Positions 23,865 through 30,550 of a DNA stretch of 64,000 nucleotides are shown here, piece by piece (position 1 is the first letter of the stretch; each line of letters starts with the position of its first letter). This stretch comes from Flavobacteriales bacterium (GTDB lineage: Bacteria; Bacteroidota; Bacteroidia; Flavobacteriales_E; Vicingaceae): the NCBI GenBank assembly GCA_020635815.1, contig JACJZB010000006.1, positions 109,292 to 173,291 on the forward strand, written 5' to 3'. The translations under genes and the position numbers were made by a program. The notes below the pieces were generated by a model. That model saw only the letters and a list, made by a program, of their open reading frames with translations, was not told the origin of the DNA and did not search any database.

Positions 23865-24614
23865 ATGGACAACAAAATACAACTAGAAGAATTGGATATG
23901 CGCATACATATTCCTATTGAAAGACATAGAAAACTAATACAACTTTTTAAGGAATTACCTGTTGATGAGAGTTTTATTTTTATCAATGACCACGACCCAA
24001 TACCACTCTTTTATGAGTTCCGCTCAATTTATGGAGACGTAGTTGGCTGGGAATACCTCAACCGTGGCGGGAGAGAATGGAAAGTAAAAGTTACCCGTAC
24101 AGAAGCTTCTCAGGGTAGAGAGTTTACAGATATTTCAACATTGCTCGACCTTAGAAAAGCTGATGAAAAAGAATGGAAACAAATCGTTTTTCATCGTTAT
24201 GGAATGATGGAAGAAGGTGATACTATGGAAATTATTGCTGCGGAAAACCCTAAAGAAATTCACGGTATTTTTGTGCAGAAATTTGAGGGTCAACATTCTT
24301 GGATTTATAAAAAACAAGAACCAAATGAATATGTAGTGCACATCACTAAAAAAGTAAAAAGTGGTTTAGGCGATGATGGTTTTGCTGTAGTAAATGAATT
24401 TGATTTACGTCCTTTTCCTCCAACAGAACGACATGAAATGTTTTACAAAGGTTTTGCCGATATAAAACCAGGCGAGGCTTTCGAATTTATTAACGACCAC
24501 GATCCTTTGCCTCTTTATTATCAAATGGAAGCAGAAAGCAAAGAACCTTTTAAATGGGAATATCTAGAAAAAGGTCCTGAGCAATGGAAAGTGAGGGTTA
24601 TTAAAACAAAATAA
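23865..24614 (+). CDS. Triple DUF2249 protein
   Basis: A 249-residue protein made of three tandem DUF2249 modules. The first and third are closest to each other and to the single module at 23000-23236 (FINDHDPIPLFYEF, FEFINDHDPLPLYYQM, each followed by a WEYL(N/E) block). The middle one is diverged (EEGDTMEIIAAENPKEIHGIF). It is divergent from the Rrf2 regulator with the shared palindrome between them, so it is very likely part of the same regulon. DUF2249 is SirA/TusA-like, and the biochemical role is unknown. Confidence 0.85.
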   Translation: MDNKIQLEELDMRIHIPIERHRKLIQLFKELPVDESFIFINDHDPIPLFYEFRSIYGDVVGWEYLNRGGREWKVKVTRTEASQGREFTDISTLLDLRKADEKEWKQIVFHRYGMMEEGDTMEIIAAENPKEIHGIFVQKFEGQHSWIYKKQEPNEYVVHITKKVKSGLGDDGFAVVNEFDLRPFPPTERHEMFYKGFADIKPGEAFEFINDHDPLPLYYQMEAESKEPFKWEYLEKGPEQWKVRVIKTK

Positions 24615-24621
24615 ACAACAA

Positions 24622-24650
24622 AAAAAGGGAATCAATTTGATTCCCTTTTT
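24622..24650. terminator. Bidirectional terminator hairpin
   Basis: AAAAAGGGAATCAA and its exact inverse around a central T make a strong GGGAATCA/TGATTCCC stem with A and T runs on both sides. It separates the convergent triple-DUF2249 and hemerythrin genes. Confidence 0.9.
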
Positions 24651-24658
24651 GTCTTTCA

Positions 24659-25174
24659 TTATTTAGTCAGTTTAACAATTTCATCATAATCATAACCAGC
24701 CCTTATTAATGCTCGTTTGGCGGCTTCTATAGCAATAGGTGCTGAATTTGGCGGATGAAGCGGTACTTCTTCTGTGGCAATAAGTTGGTCTAGCAATTCC
24801 TGTGTTTTTTCTTTTGTTAATGATTCACAAATATCATACAGTCCTTGGTCATCTTCTTCTTTCATATTATGCGTGTGGAGTAAATATCTGATTACCTTTA
24901 CCAGCGTTGGTGTTGGTGGTGGAACCATTAATGCAGTTATTGCCCCATGTTCGAGTCGAAACTGAGGAAGAAGCTCTTTCATTACTGCTGGGTTTGCTTT
25001 TTTTGCTGCTGGAAAAAGAATATTCTCTTCCATTTTAATATGCCTTAATAGTTGAGTTCTAAATTGATGATAATAATCCGTATCAATCTTGTTTGGATTT
25101 TCTGTTGCCTTATTCAACAACACATCTATCCTGCGGTGGTCGTTTTCAAAAAATTGATGCAATGTTCTGCTCAT
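24659..25174 (-). CDS. Hemerythrin-like (HHE) protein
   Basis: The 171-residue helical protein carries di-iron ligands HQFFENDHRRIDVL, LLRHIKMEENILFPAA, FRLEHGAITAL and LHTHNMKEEDDQGLY, followed by a C-terminal tail (HPPNSAPIAIEAAKRALIRAGY). It is the last gene of the minus-strand NO reductase operon, eight bases after the SCO protein. It is expected to bind O2, NO or iron in the cytoplasm. Confidence 0.88.
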   Translation of the reverse strand: MSRTLHQFFENDHRRIDVLLNKATENPNKIDTDYYHQFRTQLLRHIKMEENILFPAAKKANPAVMKELLPQFRLEHGAITALMVPPPTPTLVKVIRYLLHTHNMKEEDDQGLYDICESLTKEKTQELLDQLIATEEVPLHPPNSAPIAIEAAKRALIRAGYDYDEIVKLTK

Positions 25175-25182
25175 AAGTTTTT

Positions 25183-25950
25183 TTAAAAAATTTCTTTATT
25201 TTTAGGCTCTTTACGCTTCACAAGATAACTAATTAAAATTAGTAATAACACTGTTAAAACAGCAGGAAGTGCGATAAACAACAATCCTAATCCAAGTTTA
25301 TTTTCACCTGTTTTAGGATCATAATTAAAACACGAAAACAACATATTTTTATTAGGCAAACGATACGTTGGCGAAAAAATATTGTTCACACTAGCAATTA
25401 ACAAATCCAAATCGTGCCCTTGCCTCACTCCTATCAATTTTTTGGTAATATAACCCTGATTATTTATACCTATCAACAAAGCATCATGGTCGTATTGATT
25501 TTTTATGCTGTCCCAAATAGGGTAAAAATTGATGGATTGGTTGAGCTCTTCAATACTATTTGTAGTGCCAAAAAACCATTGTTCATTATTTTCCAACTCA
25601 AATCTCTGTGCCAGCAAACTCATATCCGTCATATTATCTCTAGGGTCAAAACTCAATACTAAAACATTAAAAGATTTGTCATTAGTTTTTAACGCTAAAT
25701 TTTCCTTTAGCTGAAACAAAAATGGATTGCACACACCAGAACAACGTGTAAAAACAAGTGCTAATAACAAAGGTTTTTGGTTATAAAGCTCCTGAAAAGA
25801 CACCTGTCCTTTTCCTACTACATTTATTGGTGCATCATAAATTTGTTCATAGATATTACTCTCCTCCTTCACATCTGATGAAACAGATTGAGCAATCGCT
25901 AAATTACAGAGACTAATGGCTATGATGTTGAGGATAATATTTTTAAGCAT
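25183..25950 (-). CDS. SCO1/SenC-like copper chaperone with C-terminal membrane anchor
   Basis: The 255-residue protein has a signal peptide (LKNIILNIIAISLCNLAIAQ), the thioredoxin-like SCO core with the copper motif FTRCSGVCNPF (CxxxC) and a conserved His in NQYDHDALLIGI, then a C-terminal membrane helix (LLFIALPAVLTVLLLILISYLV). SCO proteins insert copper into CuA sites. It follows the haem-copper subunit gene and overlaps it by 31 bases, and a second SCO gene lies at 27949. The pairing with a CuA subunit explains its job. Confidence 0.92.
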   Translation of the reverse strand: MLKNIILNIIAISLCNLAIAQSVSSDVKEESNIYEQIYDAPINVVGKGQVSFQELYNQKPLLLALVFTRCSGVCNPFLFQLKENLALKTNDKSFNVLVLSFDPRDNMTDMSLLAQRFELENNEQWFFGTTNSIEELNQSINFYPIWDSIKNQYDHDALLIGINNQGYITKKLIGVRQGHDLDLLIASVNNIFSPTYRLPNKNMLFSCFNYDPKTGENKLGLGLLFIALPAVLTVLLLILISYLVKRKEPKNKEIF

Positions 25951-27362
25951 CTTTTAGTAATATTAAAGAAGAACATTAATATGGCAATTAAATAAATAGT
26001 AGCAAAAACAGCTCCTATAGTAGCTAAATTTACACCAACAGAAAGTTCTGCTGGGTAAGTACTGTATCTACGAGGAATTGACTCTGCTCCGCCAACATAA
26101 AATGCTAAAAGAAACCCTGTTCCTCCTATTAAAAGCAGTGCTAATATTGAATTGGTAAACTTCTTATTGTGAAAATACGCTGTAAATTGAGTTGAAAACC
26201 AATAGAAAAAACCAAGACTAAACAACACATTTCCCATAGCATTATAGGTATGAAAATGAGCAGGAACCCAAAGTGTATTGTGTAAAACAATGTTATTAGA
26301 AATGGTAGAATCGATTACCGCTCCTAAGCCTCCAATTACCCATCCTGCAATACCCATAAAAAACAGCAAATTAGTAAGCGACCATTTTATTTTGGTACGA
26401 TATACTGCTATAAAAATACTAAAAACAGTAACTCCTGCTGCTGGTAAGCTTGCTAAATAAGAAGCTAATTGCCCAACAATTTGCAAACCTTCTGGTTGTA
26501 CAAAATCCATATATAAATGATGGAAGAAAGCAGTAAGGATAAATACTAAAGAAAGATTCCAAGCTAAAGCAACATACCAAGTAGTTTTCCATTTTGGTCT
26601 TCCGCTTACTTCTGCAAATAATTCATAAATAACAGCCAATCCTAAATAAAGCATCTCATTGGCAATGGTATGTCCAAAAAAGTAAGTCAAGTTTTTCATT
26701 AACAACGCATCATTAACAAAGCTTCCGCCAGAAAAATATTCTGCATAAAATAACACAAGTAACACTACTGCCGTGATTAAACAAGCGATAACACCAACTA
26801 GTGTAACCATAGTTATAAGAATAAAAGGCGGTGTTTCTACCGTTGGATTCTTGGTTAAATGCTGCCAAGCAAATGATTGTGAAATAGAATACTTTTTAAG
26901 TATTTGTGCCATTAAGCTAACACTCCAAATTAACCACCCAATTCCAAATACCGTTAAGGAAATTAAGAACAATATGGTTGCCCATGTCTCTGACCCCATA
27001 TCCTTAAAAGGCAGCGGATAGAGAAAAGTCCATGCTGCATGAAATTTACCTACAAAAGTAGAAGCCCAGAATAGCACTACACCAACAACTGTTAGCACTA
27101 AAGCAAAAACATTTGCGGTATAACTTGTTTTTACATAACGCTGCATTAAATAGTTAACTGCCGCCATACCTGCTACAAACCAAATGCCTATCATGGTTAA
27201 CCCATGCGTAGTCATGTTAGAGTAAAAAGTAATAGGAGATTGGCTGATTACTTCGCCCTGATTAAGCCGCATAAGAATACCCAGAACAATACTGGCAACA
27301 AACAATAGAAGTACGGTTATTATCCAAACAGAAGTAATTTTCTTTATTTTTATTGATTCCAT
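25920..27362 (-). CDS. Haem-copper oxidase superfamily subunit I, probable NO reductase (NorS-like)
   Basis: The 480-residue protein has about twelve membrane helices and all metal ligands: low-spin haem His53 (MTTHGLTMIGIW) and His371, high-spin haem His369 (VPAHFHTYNAMGN), and CuB His231 (FFGHTIANEM) with His281-His282 (FFHHLYMDF). In O2 reductases of the A and B types a Tyr sits four residues after the first CuB His. Here that position is Asn235, so the cross-linked Tyr is missing. With a CuA subunit, SCO proteins and NO-related neighbours, this fits the NorSY type of NO reductase better than an oxidase. The reaction is inferred, not shown. It begins 17 bases after the CuA subunit gene. 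Confidence 0.8.
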   Translation of the reverse strand: MESIKIKKITSVWIITVLLLFVASIVLGILMRLNQGEVISQSPITFYSNMTTHGLTMIGIWFVAGMAAVNYLMQRYVKTSYTANVFALVLTVVGVVLFWASTFVGKFHAAWTFLYPLPFKDMGSETWATILFLISLTVFGIGWLIWSVSLMAQILKKYSISQSFAWQHLTKNPTVETPPFILITMVTLVGVIACLITAVVLLVLFYAEYFSGGSFVNDALLMKNLTYFFGHTIANEMLYLGLAVIYELFAEVSGRPKWKTTWYVALAWNLSLVFILTAFFHHLYMDFVQPEGLQIVGQLASYLASLPAAGVTVFSIFIAVYRTKIKWSLTNLLFFMGIAGWVIGGLGAVIDSTISNNIVLHNTLWVPAHFHTYNAMGNVLFSLGFFYWFSTQFTAYFHNKKFTNSILALLLIGGTGFLLAFYVGGAESIPRRYSTYPAELSVGVNLATIGAVFATIYLIAILMFFFNITKRCLKILSSTS

Positions 27363-27379
27363 GATGTTAGATTTAGTTT

Positions 27380-27931
27380 TTATTTAACGATAAAAGTTGA
27401 TTTCATAACCTGATGAGCCATTCCACAATATTCTAAACATAGAATATCGTATTTCCCCGGTTTTTTAAATTTATATTGGAGACGGTTTACATATCCAGGC
27501 ATGGCTTGCACCTGAGTAATTAATCTATTAGAGTCGTCATAAATAGCAAAACCATGATTTACATCTAAACTGGTTACTCTAAATTCAACCAATTCATTTG
27601 CTGGCAATTCTATATTTTCACCTGAAGGGTTTTTCGGGTCTATAGCTTTTTCTGATAAAATAAAAGCAAACTGTCTAGCCGAAACATGCACTACTTTTGT
27701 CGGGGTTTCTCCTGCAAAAAGATAATAGGGCGATTTCGGAATAGTAACACTTGTAAAAATGCCAAGTATTACAAATAAGATGAGTAAAAACCAAAATCGT
27801 TTCTTTAACGGATTGGACATGCCTTGATCTGTCTGTGCTGCTTTTTTTGACGACACAAACACATAAATAAAAACAATAGTAGCTGCACCTGCTAATGCTA
27901 AGAATAATACTAAAATTGGTTGCTGTTGCAT
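27380..27931 (-). CDS. CuA-containing subunit II of haem-copper enzyme (NorY/CoxB-like)
   Basis: The 183-residue protein has two N-terminal membrane helices (LVLFLALAGAATIVFIYVFV and FWFLLILFVILGIFTSV) and a periplasmic cupredoxin domain. The CuA ligands are complete: His126 (DVNHGF), Cys165, Cys169, His173 and Met176 in CLEYCGMAHQVM. It accepts electrons from a cytochrome c or cupredoxin and passes them to subunit I encoded next. It is shorter than typical CoxB, matching stand-alone B-type or NorY subunits. Confidence 0.92.
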   Translation of the reverse strand: MQQQPILVLFLALAGAATIVFIYVFVSSKKAAQTDQGMSNPLKKRFWFLLILFVILGIFTSVTIPKSPYYLFAGETPTKVVHVSARQFAFILSEKAIDPKNPSGENIELPANELVEFRVTSLDVNHGFAIYDDSNRLITQVQAMPGYVNRLQYKFKKPGKYDILCLEYCGMAHQVMKSTFIVK

Positions 27932-27948
27932 AATAGATATATTTAATG

Positions 27949-28578
27949 TTAATGATTGATTTTTGTTTTAAACTGCTCTTTTAAAAGAATAGCTATATCG
28001 TTAATTAATTTTTCTGATTCTGCCGGATTAGTCCCATCATACACTCCTCGAATGTGCTTGTTTACATCAATTAACAAAAAGCTACCGCTATGAATATACC
28101 CACCTGGAGCACTTTCATCAGCGAAAGCAGCAGCAAAATAACTTTCATTTGCTATGGAGTAAATACTGTCTTTATTTCCTGTTACAAAAAACCATTTTGA
28201 ATCATCTATTCCTAGTTGCTCTGTATATTTCTTTAACCTTGGTATAGTATCATGCTCAGGATCTATAGTGTGTGAAAGAAAATAAATGTTTGGATTCGTT
28301 TTATAAGTTTCATAAATTTCTTTTAATCCAGTAGTCATTTTGGGGCAAATGGTAGGACAAGAGAGAAAGATGAAATCGGCCACATAAATTTTATTTTCAA
28401 ATGTTTTTTCTGTAATTATTGAACTATCCTGACTTACAAATGAGAATGGTTGTACAGTATTATAAATGGTGTCGTTATCGATAATGGTGGCATGTCCGAA
28501 AATTGGCAATTTACTTTCATTTGGTGAACAACCAACTAAAACCCAGACTACTAATATAATGGACAGCCTATTTTTCAT
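27949..28578 (-). CDS. SCO1/SenC-like lipoprotein
   Basis: A 209-residue lipoprotein: the signal LSIILVVWVLVGC ends at a lipobox Cys. The SCO core has FLSCPTICPKM (CxxxC), DPEHDTIPRLKKY and the conserved His in GGYIHSGSFLLID. It is a copper chaperone for the CuA site encoded by the next gene, and forms a pair with the second SCO gene at 25183. It lies 17 bases upstream of the CuA gene. Confidence 0.93.
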   Translation of the reverse strand: MKNRLSIILVVWVLVGCSPNESKLPIFGHATIIDNDTIYNTVQPFSFVSQDSSIITEKTFENKIYVADFIFLSCPTICPKMTTGLKEIYETYKTNPNIYFLSHTIDPEHDTIPRLKKYTEQLGIDDSKWFFVTGNKDSIYSIANESYFAAAFADESAPGGYIHSGSFLLIDVNKHIRGVYDGTNPAESEKLINDIAILLKEQFKTKINH

Positions 28579-28608
28579 TAAATGATAAATTATCTTTTAC
28601 GCTATTAT

Positions 28609-29043
28609 TTATACCCCTCCCAATCTTATAGTGACTCCATAATAAAGGAATAAAACACTAACAAAGGTGACTGCTACAATGTGAGACGCTAGCCACCATA
28701 GATTTTCTTTCGTTATTCTTGGTAAAATAATAAGGCGAACTTCAAGAGCAAGTAGAATAATCACTCCTAATAAAATTAATTTAATGGAGACTGCTGTTTC
28801 TATTGGATTGGCAAAACCAAATAAATTAACGTGGTAAACAGAAATTGCCATCCAAATTCCTGTAACTACTTGTATAAGCAAGGACGGCAAACCTATAATT
28901 TCATATTTTTTTTCAAAAGCTTTAATAATTTCGGGGTCTTTGTTTTTTAAAGCTTCTGGCAAATAGCGTACACACAAAAGCAAGTGCCCTCCAATCCAAA
29001 TTGTAGCTCCTAAAACATGAAATATAACTAACCATTTAAGCAT
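28609..29043 (-). CDS. CopD-like membrane protein in NO reductase operon
   Basis: A 144-residue four-helix membrane protein beginning LKWLVIFHVLGATIWIGGHLLLC, with the His and WIGGH pattern of CopD-type proteins, and a late His (LASHIVAVTFVSVLFLYYGV). It overlaps the RIC gene by eight bases, so translation is coupled. It is paralogous to 19241-19717. Copper or haem handling for the following haem-copper enzyme is inferred. Confidence 0.8.
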   Translation of the reverse strand: MLKWLVIFHVLGATIWIGGHLLLCVRYLPEALKNKDPEIIKAFEKKYEIIGLPSLLIQVVTGIWMAISVYHVNLFGFANPIETAVSIKLILLGVIILLALEVRLIILPRITKENLWWLASHIVAVTFVSVLFLYYGVTIRLGGV

Positions 29044-29776
29044 GACTATTTTCTTTATTTAGCTCTTTTTCTAATACTATCGCCTTAGGAAATAGAATAT
29101 TATTCTCTAAGTGAATGTGTAAGTGTAAATCTTGCTCAAACTCTTTTAAGTAACCAAAGCAAACCTTGTAGGTTCCACAAGCATCTTTGGGTAAGTTATA
29201 GTTAGCAGTAATCTCATTAATCTTTTCAAATCGCTCTCCCTCATTCATGTGCTCATCCATCATTTTTTGAATGGAATCTTCTGCACTACCAAAATGGGGT
29301 GGAGCAATCTTTTTATCCGAACCCTCTGCTTTTACCATTTTTTTTATATATGGAAATAGCAATAATTCTTCTCTCTTCATGTGCATAGCTAATTCGCCTG
29401 CCGAAATTTTAAATAGTTCTTGAACTTCAAAAAGTTCAGGATGATTTTGACCGTGTACTTCACAAATTTTATCTAAATATCCTTTAATTATAGGTGTTTG
29501 TTGCTCTACATATTTATGATGTTTTTGCTCTACATGTATTGCAAGCTTGTCTAATTCCCAAGTATTATAATTAATATTTTCTTTTTTATTTTCAGTTAAA
29601 ACAGCATTTATATCGCCCACCAAATCTTTAGCATCAATATCTCTTGCCTCACAAACGTCATTTATTGTTCTATTGCCTTTACAGCAAAAATCAATTCCAA
29701 GCGATTCAAAAACAGATGCTGTTCTATAATCTTTAGCAACTACTTCGCCTATTGTTAGTTCCTCTGTGATGTCCAT
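29036..29776 (-). CDS. RIC family Fe-S cluster repair protein (YtfE/ScdA-like)
   Basis: The 246-residue protein has the ScdA N-terminal module (LTIGEVVAKDYRTASVFESLGIDFCCKGNRTINDVC) and a hemerythrin-like di-iron bundle with HVEQKHHKYVEQQ, HGQNHPEL, HMKREELLLFPYI, DEHMNEGE and LHIHLENNILFP. RIC proteins restore NO-damaged Fe-S clusters. It lacks the DUF2249 extension of the copy at 22032. It sits second in the operon, between the truncated haemoglobin and CopD-like genes. Confidence 0.94.
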   Translation of the reverse strand: MDITEELTIGEVVAKDYRTASVFESLGIDFCCKGNRTINDVCEARDIDAKDLVGDINAVLTENKKENINYNTWELDKLAIHVEQKHHKYVEQQTPIIKGYLDKICEVHGQNHPELFEVQELFKISAGELAMHMKREELLLFPYIKKMVKAEGSDKKIAPPHFGSAEDSIQKMMDEHMNEGERFEKINEITANYNLPKDACGTYKVCFGYLKEFEQDLHLHIHLENNILFPKAIVLEKELNKENSHA

Positions 29777-29810
29777 AGTTTTTATTTTTTAAAATGTTTT
29801 TTTTATTCCT

Positions 29811-30200
29811 TTAAATGGGTTTTTGTGAAGGATTATTACGATAATGTTCTATTTTCATGTTAAACATAAGGGCCATTCTATCACCTTGCCATTTTGCACG
29901 TTCAGCTAATTCTCCAACAAAATATTCATCAACTGTAGCATTGAATAATTTTAACCATTGTTCAAAATGTTCTTTATTTACGGGCAGTTGAGCATGAGGC
30001 AAGAAAGGACTACCATTGTAGGTATGTTCTTCTAATAAAACAGTTTGCCAAAATCGATACATTTTCTCTAGGTGTTCAGGCCAACGGTTTTTAATGATGT
30101 TGTTAAAAATATCTGCTAATAATTCATCTTCTCTAATCTTTCCATAAAAATTATCCACCAACTTTTTTATGTCTTCTATATCTTCTATTTCTTTTTTCAT
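29811..30200 (-). CDS. Group III truncated haemoglobin
   Basis: The 129-residue globin has VDNFYGKIREDELL at helix A/B, WPEHLEKMYRFWQTVLL, the proximal region LPHAQLPVNKEHFEQWLKLFNATV and the C-terminal AERAKWQGDRMALMF. These match the truncated haemoglobin fold, closest to group III. It binds O2 or NO and may help NO detoxification. It is the first gene of the minus-strand operon, with a clear promoter and operator upstream, and the RIC gene follows after 34 bases. Confidence 0.88.
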   Translation of the reverse strand: MKKEIEDIEDIKKLVDNFYGKIREDELLADIFNNIIKNRWPEHLEKMYRFWQTVLLEEHTYNGSPFLPHAQLPVNKEHFEQWLKLFNATVDEYFVGELAERAKWQGDRMALMFNMKIEHYRNNPSQKPI

Positions 30201-30264
30201 CTTAAATACCTTCTCTTGGTTCTTTAGATATTTTATAATTAAAAAACACCACTTTTATTTAGAA

Positions 30265-30272
30265 CAAATCTA
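30265..30272 (-). promoter_or_regulatory. -7 box TAGATTTG for the haemoglobin/RIC/NO reductase operon
   Basis: Read on the minus strand this is an exact TAnnTTTG match. It lies 17 bases downstream of the palindrome, whose TTTG falls about 20 bases from the box, as expected for a -33 element. The leader would be about 55-60 bases. Confidence 0.65.
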
Positions 30273-30289
30273 AATAATATTTCTATTTC

Positions 30290-30303
30290 GGACAAATTTA
30301 TCC
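30290..30303. promoter_or_regulatory. Candidate Rrf2/NsrR-like operator, second copy
   Basis: Minus-strand GGATAAATTTGTCC followed by GAAATA. Thirteen bases (TTTGTCCGAAATA) are identical to the site at 23763, in the same orientation relative to the downstream gene. It overlaps the -33 region, as a repressor site would. Confidence 0.65.
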
Positions 30304-30550
30304 TAAATAAAAATCACTTTTAATTAAAATAATTTTTAATATAGTTTATGATTAGCAACATAATTTAGAAATAAAATTATGACGAACAGGAAACACGCCT
30401 TTGTTGCAATAAAAAACAACCATGAATTAACTACAAAGAAGTAGTTTGTTAACTACTGTTATTCAGCTAAATACAATAATATTTTTCTCTCTTGTTATTT
30501 TACATTGATACTGAATCTATGAACATTACAGCAAATTGTATTATGCTCAT

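Larger units (their letters stand above)
30201..30550. other. Intergenic region with the NO operon promoter
   Basis: A 350-base gap between the SpoIIE-phosphatase stop and the haemoglobin start. It holds a minus-strand -7 box (30265-30272), the Rrf2-type palindrome (30290-30303) and a small perfect hairpin AGTAGTT-TGTT-AACTACT at 30440-30457. A 21-codon ORF from 30377 has no support and is not called. The rest is AT-rich with nothing recognised. Confidence 0.7.

Noticed and set aside
25920..27362. Ordinary aerobic cytochrome c oxidase
   Set aside because: The Tyr four residues after the first CuB His is replaced by Asn, and the gene context is NO-related, so an oxidase call was not preferred, though not fully excluded.
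30377..30442. Short 21-codon ORF in the gap before the haemoglobin operon
   Set aside because: No promoter, no recognisable peptide and no coding bias could be shown.
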